A DNA stretch of 64,000 bases from the NCBI GenBank assembly GCA_946617655.1, contig CAMOKL010000003.1, forward strand, positions 1-64,000, written 5' to 3'. A program made the translations under genes and the position numbers. Positions 43,201 to 51,451 of this stretch are shown piece after piece. The notes beneath the pieces were generated by a model, which had not been told where the DNA came from, searched no databases, and worked only from the letters and a program-made list of their open reading frames with translations. The stretch comes from Anaeroplasma sp902783745 (GTDB lineage: Bacteria; Bacillota_I; Bacilli_A; Acholeplasmatales; Anaeroplasmataceae). Position 1 is the first letter of the stretch. Each line of letters begins with the position of its first letter.

Positions 43201-44570
43201 CTTATTGTACATCATTAACTGAAGTAGCATTTGAAAATGGAAGTAACTATACTGGTACGAATAGAATATTTGGCGGAAGTAATGCAATTGAATCTATTAC
43301 ATGCCCAGCAAATGTATTATATGATGGATTTGTAATGAATGATCAGAAAGCCCAACAAGCATTAAAGTATGTATCAATTAATGGTGGTACATATATTCCT
43401 TCAAATGCTTTATATAATGCTATTAACGTAAGTCATATTGTAATTCCTGATTACATTGAATACATTGAAGAATATGCATTCTATAATAGTGGAATTACAG
43501 GAGTAGATTTAAGTAAGAATATTACAAGAATTTATGAGAGAACATTCTATAATAGTAAATTAGAATCAATCTATATCCCAAAGAATATTAAAATTATTGA
43601 TAAGGAAGCATTCTATAACTGTCCATTAGAACATGTATCTTTTGAAGAAGGTTCATTGCTTGAATCCATTGGTAATTATGCATTTAATGGTGGAAAGTTC
43701 ACTGAATTTAAGATTCCTCAATCAGTTACAAGTATTGGTGTTGGTGCATTCTATGAATGTGGTAATCTATTATCAATTAGCATTCCATCAAGTGTGACTG
43801 TAATATTAGAAAATACATTCTATAAATGTATGAGCTTAACTAGTATTGTAATTCCTAATACTATTACAAAGATTAGTGATGGTGCATTTGCATTCTGTAA
43901 GGCTGCAACAAGCTTAACTTTTGAAAACGGATCAAGTTTAAAATACATAGGCTATAATGCATTTAAGAATTGTCAAAGCTTAGAAACTATAGAAGTTCCT
44001 ACAAGTGTAACTTATATTGGTGAATATGCATTCTCAAATTGTAGTTCATTAAAACATATTACATTGCCATTTGCAGGTACAAAGGTTTATACAAGTAGTG
44101 ATGATATTCAATATCATGTTGCAATTCTATTCTCATCAACTAATGATCAAGAATTATATCAAAGTATTACTTGTAAATATATAAGTTATTCTACAGGCTC
44201 AAGACAAATAAGAGAAGATTCTTATTATGTTCCTAAGTCATTAACAAGTATTACAATTAATGGTTGTACAACTATTAATAATTATGCATTCTATGGTTAT
44301 GATACTTTAGAAGAAATAACAATTGGCGCATCAGTTAAAACTATTGATGTTTATGCATTTGCAAAATGTTATCATTTAACTACTTTGAATCTTTCAGGTA
44401 CATTAGAAAAGATTAATTCTTCAGTGCTTGAGGATACATATATTACAAATATTAACTATAGTGCTACAACATCACAATGGAATAGTATAGAAAAGAGCGA
44501 TTTCTGGAAATATAATTGCTACACATTACAAACTATTACATGTACAAATGGTGTAATTAATATAAGCTAA
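40284..44570 (+). CDS. Giant LRR_5 (BspA-like) surface lipoprotein
   Basis: A 1428-residue lipoprotein: signal peptide and lipobox IVSC (Cys 23), a Thr/Asn/His-rich linker (30-95), then two or three Cys/His zinc-ribbon-like repeats (CLDCGKCYRDFDG, CVRCEEKFSDEDG, CTKCDYTETI) between about 105 and 350. From about 360 to 1420 it is built of LRR_5 units such as IPNSVSSIGEYAFSGCS and TIPKKVSMIGIAAFNECESL, more than 25 in my reading. BspA-type proteins bind host or bacterial surfaces in gut and oral species. Adhesion is inferred. No neighbouring gene shares its transcript. Confidence 0.85.
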   Translation: MSKTKSFLSLFLLGILGFTIVSCGESSNTGANTQSNTTTKTVVTTTNPHIETTTENTKTDVDTTTVNTTTQNHISTIHDVTSSHNTTTYYETTTEGHTHNMYFHCANPASCTDDGNYEYYECLDCGKCYRDFDGKTEIYDVIEHAYGHDLVHHQYQEPTLYSLGNIEYWECVRCEEKFSDEDGLHPLETDPVIPMIERNYIFSKDNVFIENDYAYIIIYDENDSDFEQTVYGTYEVNIDPATCLEDGCQTTTVRFTADGINLYLGKEVLDSDLEYVFETIIEAKGHTYSSKWNYDYEYHWHDATCGHNVTTEKEAHEMGEWKITAPTASTNGKETRSCTKCDYTETIIIPSYMVFESYNGGYRASLRKYDDKGYSYEYNGPSHLIVPETYNGLNVVALGTIDNELIDEITIPRYVKELYTLGSSIKKIHWNCSYIDNNMLMYINQLSLDDFIIENYGTITFDGRVMPINTKKYTVDSSCYRYVDVDGMLFSTDYKTLISCPLLYSDDVIDLSKYDTLIIIDSCAFLSNNAKEIIFPANLEQIGNCALQYSRIETLTIPKKVSMIGIAAFNECESLTTVYFNASNVSISYNSDYSNSPIFSLCPQLTTLYVGNSENIVKVISKNTFRNTTNLVNVYIQDGIESIGEYAFMNSGVKELVIPDSIEDIHEYAFNGVRFDKLTVKAITLPYTSINELVITYGETITYDMLKEVYHLGKVTLSEGITSIGTKAFYTKDLEEITLPTTLLSIGDYAFYSCSLKEIDIPNSVSSIGEYAFSGCSFTEFRFPEGITELSNYVLRSNTKLEEVYVPSTVTKFGTSPFDNDENITTATGPLSIFRYISNSVITFNGTSGMKLYLDSYTSVRNLTLPNTIEEFSLNDNTSVEYIVINGFKYITDINGNPVVLLGVEDETIDTFIAPETLRVIAENAFNGNTKLKEVDLNDNLYSIMADAFTGCSALEYIYIPKNVTIIGWGAFSYCTSLTEVAFENGSNYTGTNRIFGGSNAIESITCPANVLYDGFVMNDQKAQQALKYVSINGGTYIPSNALYNAINVSHIVIPDYIEYIEEYAFYNSGITGVDLSKNITRIYERTFYNSKLESIYIPKNIKIIDKEAFYNCPLEHVSFEEGSLLESIGNYAFNGGKFTEFKIPQSVTSIGVGAFYECGNLLSISIPSSVTVILENTFYKCMSLTSIVIPNTITKISDGAFAFCKAATSLTFENGSSLKYIGYNAFKNCQSLETIEVPTSVTYIGEYAFSNCSSLKHITLPFAGTKVYTSSDDIQYHVAILFSSTNDQELYQSITCKYISYSTGSRQIREDSYYVPKSLTSITINGCTTINNYAFYGYDTLEEITIGASVKTIDVYAFAKCYHLTTLNLSGTLEKINSSVLEDTYITNINYSATTSQWNSIEKSDFWKYNCYTLQTITCTNGVINIS

Positions 44571-44580
44571 TATAATAAAG

Positions 44581-44642
44581 GGACTGTGAAAAAAACCTAG
44601 GTTTTGAAGATTTATTCTTAACCTAGGTTTAACAGCCTTTTT
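44581..44642 (+). terminator. Long hairpin terminator after the giant lipoprotein gene
   Basis: GGACTGT pairs with ACAGCC (one bulge), and AACCTAGGTT on each side pairs further inside, with a T-run at 44638-44642. A similar sequence occurs inverted at 44857-44900. Confidence 0.65.
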
Positions 44643-44977
44643 AATATGCATAATTATGATTTGCTCATTTGGTATTGGTTATTGCAAACGTAGTTTGTAT
44701 AATTTGCTCAACTATACTAGTGTAGCAGTCTACAAAAAATAATCTCATCGTGTTATAATATCCACTGTATTTTATTGTGTGAACAGCGATATTATACCAT
44801 AAAGACAGCTCTGGGTTCGATTCTCAGAGCGTTTTTTGTTTTTCAAACATAGAAAAGGCTGTGAAAGCCTACTTTTTAAAAGTTAGGTTTTTTCACGGCC
44901 CCTAATTCACAGAGACTTTTTCAGCAGTCTCAGCGCTTGCTCCTCTTTTTAATCGTTTTGAAAAAAATATAAAAAAA
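44643..44977. other. Non-coding stretch with several hairpins
   Basis: I see no gene in this interval. It contains a hairpin TATAATATC-CTGT/ACAG-GATATTATA (44754-44796) and a tRNA T-arm-like hairpin GCTCTGGG/CTCAGAGC with loop TTCGATT (44809-44831) followed by a T-rich tail. It also holds a long imperfect hairpin (44857-44900) whose right arm is an inverted near-copy of the terminator at 44581, and GAGACT/AGTCTC at about 44912-44931. It may be a structured RNA or a decayed miniature element. Confidence 0.4.
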
Positions 44978-45004
44978 TTAGCACTCAGGTGTTGACAGTG
45001 CCAA
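44978..45004 (+). promoter_or_regulatory. CIRCE-like HrcA operator 1
   Basis: TTAGCACTC, 9 nt, CAGTGCCAA. The left arm is exact CIRCE; the right arm matches 7 of 9 positions of GAGTGCTAA. It overlaps the -35 of the Hsp20 promoter. Confidence 0.75.
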
Positions 45005-45019
45005 AAAATGTGGTATACT
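44992..45019 (+). promoter_or_regulatory. Hsp20 operon promoter
   Basis: TTGACA (44992-44997), 16 nt, TATACT (45014-45019) with an upstream TGG. TATAAT at 45019-45024 is an alternative -10 at a 21-nt spacing. The -35 is inside operator 1. Confidence 0.7.
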
Positions 45020-45029
45020 ATAATTGTAA

Positions 45030-45056
45030 TTGGCAGATGACATATGAGAGTGCCAA
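45030..45056 (+). promoter_or_regulatory. CIRCE-like HrcA operator 2
   Basis: TTGGCAGAT, 9 nt, GAGTGCCAA. The outer six bases of the arms are perfectly complementary and the spacing is that of CIRCE. It lies just downstream of the -10, ideal for repression. Confidence 0.6.
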
Positions 45057-45099
45057 TAGATAAGAAAGGCTAAAATATAAGAAAAAGAGGTAAAGTATT

Positions 45100-45489
45100 A
45101 TGAGAAATGAATTATATGATTTTTTAAATGATTTTAACAATGTATATTTTGATGGAGGATATAGAGGATTCCCTGTTGATGTAATTGAAGAAAAGAACGG
45201 ATATAAGGTAATTGCATCAATGCCTGGAATGAAGAAAGAAAATATACAAGCTTCATTTAAGGATGGCATCTTAGAGATTAAAGCAAGATTTGATAAGGAA
45301 ACTTTAGAAAAGAATAAAGAAAAGAAATATCTTATTCATGAAAGAAGTTATCAGAAGATGCAAAGAAGTATTAACTTTGGTGATATTAATGTAGAAGATT
45401 TTGAAGCAAAATATGAAAATGGTATTCTACAAATTACTATTACAACAAAGACTAATACTAATAAAGCATTATCAATTGATATTAAATAA
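45100..45489 (+). CDS. Small heat-shock protein Hsp20, copy 1
   Basis: A 129-residue alpha-crystallin-domain chaperone that holds unfolding proteins. It starts NELYDFLNDF, followed by the core FPVDVIEEKNGYKVIASMPGM and KENIQASFKDGILEIKA, and ends KYENGILQITI. The C-terminal I-x-I anchor is only weakly recognisable (LSIDIK). AAAGAGG precedes the ATG. It is first of three tandem paralogs, behind two CIRCE-like sites. Confidence 0.92.
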   Translation: MRNELYDFLNDFNNVYFDGGYRGFPVDVIEEKNGYKVIASMPGMKKENIQASFKDGILEIKARFDKETLEKNKEKKYLIHERSYQKMQRSINFGDINVEDFEAKYENGILQITITTKTNTNKALSIDIK

Positions 45490-45534
45490 TTAACAAACCG
45501 GCCCAAAATAATAAGAAAAGGAAAGTGAAAATAT

Positions 45535-45927
45535 ATGTATAATATTACAAATAAACAAAATGAAAATAATTTAATGGAAGCATTTAATGATTTAGTTAAT
45601 GATTTTTATAGTAAGGATATGAAAACAAACATTGTAGATGAAGGAGATTATTATCTTTTAACTAGTGATGTTGCAGGATATAAAAAAGAAGATATTGATA
45701 TTAAATTTACTAACAATATCTTAACAATTAAGGCTTTAAATAATAAGAATTGTGAAAATAAGAACTATTTAATCAAAGAAAGATTATGTCATGAAGTAAC
45801 AAGAAAATTTGTATTTGATGATGTAGATTCTAATTCTATTAAAGCGAAGATTAATGATGGTATATTAGAGATTACTTTATCAAAAGTAAAAAAAGAAGAT
45901 AAGAATAAGTATATAACTATTGAGTAA
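45535..45927 (+). CDS. Small heat-shock protein Hsp20, copy 2
   Basis: A 130-residue paralog and the most diverged of the three: the core has VDEGDYYLLTSDVAGYKKEDI and IKFTNNILTIKA, followed by KINDGILEITL. It lacks the NELYD start of the other two. AAGGAAAG lies upstream. Different copies may form mixed oligomers; that is inference. Confidence 0.9.
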   Translation: MYNITNKQNENNLMEAFNDLVNDFYSKDMKTNIVDEGDYYLLTSDVAGYKKEDIDIKFTNNILTIKALNNKNCENKNYLIKERLCHEVTRKFVFDDVDSNSIKAKINDGILEITLSKVKKEDKNKYITIE

Positions 45928-45947
45928 GAAAGGTAAGGTTTATGTAT

Positions 45948-46331
45948 ATGATGAACGAATTATATGATTTATTAAATGATTTTGGATGTCAATTTTACAA
46001 TAGTGGATATCAAACATTCCCACTAAATGTATCAGAAAATGAAAATGGATATTTAGTTGAAGCTGAAATTCCTGGATTTAGTAAGGATGAAATTAAAGCT
46101 TCATTTGATAATAATGTTTTAACAATTTCTGCAGAACATAAGAATAAAGAAGATAGAAATACTAAATACTTATTAAAAGAAAGATTATGTCATAAGTATT
46201 CAAGAAGTATTAACTTTGGTGATATTAATTTAGATAATATGACTGCAAAGTATGAAAATGGTATTTTAACAATTAATGTATTAACTAAGAAAAAAGAAGA
46301 ACCTGAGGTTAAAAGTATTACCATTGAATAA
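45948..46331 (+). CDS. Small heat-shock protein Hsp20, copy 3
   Basis: A 127-residue paralog closest to copy 1: NELYDLLNDFG, FPLNVSENENGYLVEAEIPGF, KDEIKASFDNNVLTISA, YSRSINFGDIN and KYENGILTINV. I chose ATG 45948 by alignment with copy 1, with AAGG (45935-45938) 9 nt upstream; ATG 45942 and 45951 are alternatives. It ends the operon. Confidence 0.9.
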   Translation: MMNELYDLLNDFGCQFYNSGYQTFPLNVSENENGYLVEAEIPGFSKDEIKASFDNNVLTISAEHKNKEDRNTKYLLKERLCHKYSRSINFGDINLDNMTAKYENGILTINVLTKKKEEPEVKSITIE

Positions 46332-46394
46332 AATTGATTTTTATCTGCTTATGCTTGCATAAGTTTTAATAAACACAATCTCCTCATGGGAAGG

Positions 46395-46434
46395 GGCTGT
46401 TAAGAAACTCAAATAGTTTCTTGCAGCCTTTTTT
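46395..46434 (+). terminator. Terminator of the Hsp20 operon
   Basis: GGCTG-(TT)-AAGAAACT pairs with AGTTTCTT-(G)-CAGCC around loop CAAAT, followed by six Ts. The interval 46435-46605 is AT-rich leader DNA without other signals. Confidence 0.85.
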
Positions 46435-46605
46435 CAATTCTATAATTTACGATTTTTAATTGATTTAATTCTATTTAATGTTAATAAATATATTGCTTTT
46501 ATTCTGATATATCAAAATAAAACTACTAATAAGGGTTTTAAAAATATTGTTTTAGTGATAAAATATCTAATGGTTTTAAATTAAGTGATTAATGAGGTAT
46601 ATATT

Positions 46606-47844
46606 ATGACATTATTAGCCAAAAGAAGTATTAATAAGGAAGATAAGAGTGCTATCATCACATTAGGTGCAATTGCAAGAGAAGAAAAAAAGAAGAATCC
46701 TTCTGTTGTGAATGCAACAATTGGTATGTTATATGGTGAAGATGGTAAGCTTTTTACATATAAGAGTGTTGATAAGGCATTAGGAATGCTATCAAGCGAA
46801 GAAAAATATGCATATGCATCAACACCAGGCTCTAATGATTTCCATACTGCAGTTAAGAAATGGGTATTTGCATCATATTATGATGAATTTAAGAATATTA
46901 GTGCAGTTATGGCAACACCAGGTGGTACAGGTGCATTATCAAATACATTTGCAAATTATTTAGATGAAAATGATAAAGCTTTAATCCCATCATATATGTG
47001 GGGAAATTATAAGCAGGTTTTATATGAAAATCATCAAGATTATATGACTTATGATTTATTTAATGATAAGGGTGGCTTAAATCTAGATGATATTAAGGCT
47101 AAGATGTATCAATTAAAGGGAACTCAAGGAAGAATATTATTATTAATTAATGATCCATGTCAAAATCCTACAGGATATTGTATGACTGATTCTGAATGGA
47201 ATAGCTTAATTGATTTGGTTAATGAAGTTGCAAGCGACAATACTCCAGTTGTATTATTACATGATATGGCATATATTGATTATGCTAAATCAGGTATTAT
47301 AGGTACAAGAAAGAATATTAGCTTATATAAAAAATTAAATAAGAATGCAATAGCTATTATGGCATTCTCTTGTTCTAAAACTTTAGCATTATATGGTGTA
47401 AGAATTGGTGCACAGGTTTGTGTATCAAATGATAAAGAAAACCTAAAAGATTTTAGTAAGGCAGCTAAATTCTCTTCTCGTTCTAAGTGGAGTAATGCAA
47501 CTAATTTAGGTGCAAATCTTTTAGTTAAAATAGTATCTAATGATGATTTAAGAAATGATTTTCTACGTGAATTAAAAGAATCACAGGATATGCTTATTAG
47601 CCGTGCTAACATATTCTTAAAAGCATCAGAAGAGGTTGGCTTAAAGACTTTACCATTCTCATGTGGATTCTTTGTAACAATCCCTTGCTTAAAATCAGAG
47701 GAAGCATATCAATATTTAGTTAAGAAAAATATTCATGTAATTCCTATGGGTAAGGTATTAAGAGTTGCAATATGTAGTGTATCATTAAAAGAATGTGAAT
47801 CTCTACCTAAGGCAATTAAAGAAGCTATTGATAATACTAAGTAA
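46606..47844 (+). CDS. Class I/II pyridoxal-phosphate aminotransferase
   Basis: A 412-residue aminotransferase. The cofactor Lys lies in FSCSKTLALYGVRIGA; NDPCQNPTGYCM is the substrate Asn/Pro loop, LLHDMAYIDYAK holds the Asp and Tyr contacting PLP, and LRVAICSVS has the carboxylate-binding Arg. It is most like aspartate or aromatic aminotransferases; the substrate is unclear. I chose ATG 46606, 8 nt after GAGG, over 46585. A terminator follows. Confidence 0.88.
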   Translation: MTLLAKRSINKEDKSAIITLGAIAREEKKKNPSVVNATIGMLYGEDGKLFTYKSVDKALGMLSSEEKYAYASTPGSNDFHTAVKKWVFASYYDEFKNISAVMATPGGTGALSNTFANYLDENDKALIPSYMWGNYKQVLYENHQDYMTYDLFNDKGGLNLDDIKAKMYQLKGTQGRILLLINDPCQNPTGYCMTDSEWNSLIDLVNEVASDNTPVVLLHDMAYIDYAKSGIIGTRKNISLYKKLNKNAIAIMAFSCSKTLALYGVRIGAQVCVSNDKENLKDFSKAAKFSSRSKWSNATNLGANLLVKIVSNDDLRNDFLRELKESQDMLISRANIFLKASEEVGLKTLPFSCGFFVTIPCLKSEEAYQYLVKKNIHVIPMGKVLRVAICSVSLKECESLPKAIKEAIDNTK

Positions 47845-47866
47845 AATATAATTATTTATGATTGAT

Positions 47867-47895
47867 AAGATCTAGAATTATTTTCTAGGTCTTTT
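47867..47895 (+). terminator. Terminator of the aminotransferase gene
   Basis: AAGATCTAGAA (47867-47877) pairs with TTCTAGGTCTT (47883-47893) with one G-T, followed by Ts. Confidence 0.8.
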
Positions 47896-47915
47896 AACGC
47901 TTTATGGAGGTTTTT

Positions 47916-50900
47916 ATGGATCTATTTAAATATCTTAGTAGACTAAAGGAATTTAGTCCAATTAATTCAAATAAACTTAATATTAAACAAACTCCACAGG
48001 GTTATAATGAGCTTCTTATTACTACAGATTTTTATAATGGTAATAATACTATATTTGTTATTACACCAACATTGTATTTAGCTCAAAAATATTATGATGA
48101 TATATCTAATATAGCACCTAATCCAGATGATGTTTTATTCTTTCCAAATGATGAATTAATATCTGCAGAAATGATTTCTACATCAGGAGATTTTTTATTT
48201 GAAAGAATTGAAACTATCTATACTCTTTTAAAAGAGAATAGCAAAAAGATTGTTATTATGAATGTTCATGGCGCAATCAAATATGAAATGTCAAAGGAAA
48301 AGTGGCTTGATTCTATTTTTAATTTAGAAGAAGGTATGACTTATGATATTAAAGAATTAACATTAAAGCTTGAAAAAATTGGGTATAAGCATACATTCTC
48401 AACAAATACTACAGGTGAATATTCACGTAGAGGTGAAATTGTAGATATTTTCCCATTAGGATTTGATAAGCCAATAAGAATAGATTTTTTTGATGATGAA
48501 ATTGAAACAATAAAATATTTTGATACAGATACACAAAGAAGTAATGATAGATTAAATAAGGCTATAATTATGCCTGTATCTGAATTTATATATGATGATA
48601 AGGAATTAGAGATTGTTAAATCTAAGCTATTAGAATTTAAGAGCCAATTTGAATTATCTCAAATAGAAGAAGATATGTATCAAAGAGATATTGAGGCATT
48701 AATATTACATGAGGATTTATCTCGTATGAGTAGATATTTATCTTTATTTGATGATACTCATTCAAATATATTAAGCTTTATAGATAATAAAAGAGTATAT
48801 GTTATAGACCCTGTAGGTGTTAAGGATTCATATAATAATTTAAGAATGGATTTAGATGAATATTGTACAAGAATAAGTGGTTATTCTATGGAACATCTAG
48901 ATTTATTTATGAATGTAGATGAAATACTTAGTGCTTCAAATATAAATATAGAAGGTATAAAAAGCTTACCTTTTATAGACTTTTCTCCAAATGTTTCAAA
49001 TATAGATAATTATAATTCTAATGTTAATAAGATATTAAATGACCTGAAAGCTTATAGAACAAGTAAAGAATTATTAATATCTATTACAAGAGCGGATAGA
49101 ATAAAATCATTCCATGAGGTATTAGGAGATGATATGATTTTCTTAAGAAATGTTAAAGAAAATCAAGAGATATCAAGTGGATATTATAATTATGTAATGA
49201 AATATATTCCATCTGTTGATTTAATAGATTCTAATTTTATTATATTAAATGATCAAACCTTATTTGATATAGAGCATAAAGAAAAGAAGGCTAAATATAA
49301 ATCAATATATAAAAATGCAACTAAGATTAGCCATTATGAAGATTTAAATATTGGAGATTATGTTGTACATTATGATTATGGTATTGGTGTTTATAAGGGA
49401 ATTAAAACATTAAAGTCTACTGGTAATATTAAAAGAGATTATATATATGCTGAATATGCAAATAAGAGTGCATTATATATACCACTTGAAAAATTCAGTG
49501 ATTTAATGAAGTATGCAGATAAGGATACTGAGGGTGTTATATGTCATGAGATTGGTTCAGCATCTTGGGCTCGTGCTAAGGCAAGAGTAAGAAATAGATT
49601 ACATGATATATCATCTACTTTAATTAAGCTTTATGCTGAAAGAAGCGAGGCTAAGGGATTTTGTTATCCACCAGATTCAAAAGAACAACAAGAATTTGAA
49701 TCAGATTTCCCATATGAGATTACAAAAGATCAAAAAAGAAGTATTGATGAATGTAAAAGAGATATGGAATCAAATAAGGTTATGGATAGACTTATTTGTG
49801 GAGACGTTGGATATGGTAAGACTGAGGTTGCCTTACGTTTAGCATTTAAAGCTGTAATGGCAGGTAAACAGGTTGCGGTACTTGCGCCAACAACATTACT
49901 TGCAAGACAACACTTCCAAACTTTTAAAGCAAGAATGGAAAAGTTTGGTGTAAGAGTAGATTTGTTATCAAGATTTGTTAAGCCAAAGGATCAAAAGAAT
50001 ACAATTACTGATTTAGAGCGTGGTAGTGTTGATGTTGTAATAGGTACACATAGATTATTATCACACGATATTAAATATCATGATTTAGGATTATTAATTG
50101 TAGATGAGGAACAAAGATTTGGTGTTACACATAAGGAAAAGATAAAAGAACTTAAGGTTAATGTAGATTGTATTACATTAACTGCAACACCTATCCCACG
50201 TACTTTACAAATGAGTATGATGGGTATTAAGGATTTATCTATGATTGAAACACCACCGAAGAATAGATATCCAATTCAAACATATATTGTTGAAAGAAAT
50301 GATAGAATCATTGCGAACGCAATAACTAAAGAGCTTGCAAGAGGCGGTCAGGTATTTTATTTATATAATTTTACTGAAGATATTTTAGATGTTGCAGCAA
50401 AAATACAATCTATAGTACCTGAGGCAAGAATCGGTATAGGTCATGGTAAGCTTAAAAGAGAAGATTTAGAAGATGTAATTAATGGATTTATAGAAAAGAA
50501 ATATAATGTATTATTATGTACAACAATAATTGAAACTGGTATTGATATGCCAGATACTAATACATTAATAGTACATGATGCTGATAGATTAGGATTATCT
50601 CAGATGTATCAGATAAGAGGAAGAGTTGGTAGAAGCAATAAAATTGCATACGCATATTTAATGTATACACCAAACAAAAAACTTACACCTGAAGCATTAA
50701 AGAGATTAGATACTATTAAAGAATTTAATTCATTAGGTAGTGGATATCAGATAGCAATGAGAGATTTATCTATTAGAGGTGCTGGTGATATACTAGGTTC
50801 TATGCAGTCTGGATTTGTTGAGAGTGTTGGTATGGATGTTTATTTAAAGATATTAGATGAGGAATTACATCCAAAGGAAGCTAAAAAGGAAGTATTAGAT

Positions 50901-51365
50901 CCATCATTAAATGCACCTATGGTTGATAGAACTATTTCAGATAATTATATTAATAATGATTATGAAAGAATTAATATTCATAAGAAAATTGATACAATAA
51001 TGACTATAGATAATCTATTAGAGCTTGAAGCTGAATTACAAGATAGATTTGGTCCTATACCAGATGATTTATATTTGTATATGTATGAAAAGCTTATGCA
51101 AAGAATGGCAAGAAGCTATGGAATATATAAAATAATTAAGGGTACAGATACTATTCGTTTTATCTTATCACCAGAAAAGAATAGCAGTCTAAATGGATTA
51201 GAATTATTTAGACTTGCATATGAAGCTAAAATAATTTCTTTAAAAGAACAAATGAATTTAGAGACTAAACAAAAAGAAATTGTATTTACATTAGATATAA
51301 GAGGAAATGAGCTTAAAGCCTTTAAAACTATGTGTAAATATTTCAATCAAATTGAAAACGTTTAG
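47916..51365 (+). CDS. mfd: Transcription-repair coupling factor Mfd
   Basis: A 1149-residue translocase that removes RNA polymerase stalled at lesions and recruits UvrA. It has an N-terminal UvrB-like region (TYDIKEL, YSRRGEIVDIFPLG), a polymerase-interaction CarD-like domain (LNIGDYVVHYDYGIGVYKGI) and RecG-like motor domains. The motor carries Walker A GDVGYGKTE, DEEQ in VDEEQRFGV, TATPIPRTL and QIRGRVGRS. The C-terminal TRCF domain holds LEAELQDRFGPIPDD. I chose ATG 47916 behind GGAGG (47906-47910). Length is typical. Confidence 0.96.
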   Translation: MDLFKYLSRLKEFSPINSNKLNIKQTPQGYNELLITTDFYNGNNTIFVITPTLYLAQKYYDDISNIAPNPDDVLFFPNDELISAEMISTSGDFLFERIETIYTLLKENSKKIVIMNVHGAIKYEMSKEKWLDSIFNLEEGMTYDIKELTLKLEKIGYKHTFSTNTTGEYSRRGEIVDIFPLGFDKPIRIDFFDDEIETIKYFDTDTQRSNDRLNKAIIMPVSEFIYDDKELEIVKSKLLEFKSQFELSQIEEDMYQRDIEALILHEDLSRMSRYLSLFDDTHSNILSFIDNKRVYVIDPVGVKDSYNNLRMDLDEYCTRISGYSMEHLDLFMNVDEILSASNINIEGIKSLPFIDFSPNVSNIDNYNSNVNKILNDLKAYRTSKELLISITRADRIKSFHEVLGDDMIFLRNVKENQEISSGYYNYVMKYIPSVDLIDSNFIILNDQTLFDIEHKEKKAKYKSIYKNATKISHYEDLNIGDYVVHYDYGIGVYKGIKTLKSTGNIKRDYIYAEYANKSALYIPLEKFSDLMKYADKDTEGVICHEIGSASWARAKARVRNRLHDISSTLIKLYAERSEAKGFCYPPDSKEQQEFESDFPYEITKDQKRSIDECKRDMESNKVMDRLICGDVGYGKTEVALRLAFKAVMAGKQVAVLAPTTLLARQHFQTFKARMEKFGVRVDLLSRFVKPKDQKNTITDLERGSVDVVIGTHRLLSHDIKYHDLGLLIVDEEQRFGVTHKEKIKELKVNVDCITLTATPIPRTLQMSMMGIKDLSMIETPPKNRYPIQTYIVERNDRIIANAITKELARGGQVFYLYNFTEDILDVAAKIQSIVPEARIGIGHGKLKREDLEDVINGFIEKKYNVLLCTTIIETGIDMPDTNTLIVHDADRLGLSQMYQIRGRVGRSNKIAYAYLMYTPNKKLTPEALKRLDTIKEFNSLGSGYQIAMRDLSIRGAGDILGSMQSGFVESVGMDVYLKILDEELHPKEAKKEVLDPSLNAPMVDRTISDNYINNDYERINIHKKIDTIMTIDNLLELEAELQDRFGPIPDDLYLYMYEKLMQRMARSYGIYKIIKGTDTIRFILSPEKNSSLNGLELFRLAYEAKIISLKEQMNLETKQKEIVFTLDIRGNELKAFKTMCKYFNQIENV

Positions 51366-51377
51366 GTTTTATTCAAC

Positions 51378-51406
51378 TTTACAAGTATTTTTAAAGTTGG
51401 TATAAT
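51378..51406 (+). promoter_or_regulatory. Promoter of the DUF2188 protein gene
   Basis: TTTACA (51378-51383), 17 nt, TATAAT (51401-51406) with TGG before the -10; AGGAGGAG lies just before ATG 51452. Confidence 0.65.
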
Positions 51407-51451
51407 AAAATATATAGAAGATAAGAGTTCATATCAGGAGGAGTTTTAATT

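Noticed and set aside
45018..45269. Minus-strand open frame over the start of the first Hsp20 gene
   Set aside because: It is antisense to the promoter, operator 2 and the coding start; no ribosome-binding site.
46395..46434. Third copy of the 44581/44857 hairpin element
   Set aside because: It shares only the GGCTGT/CAGCC ends; the inner stem is different, so it is an ordinary terminator.
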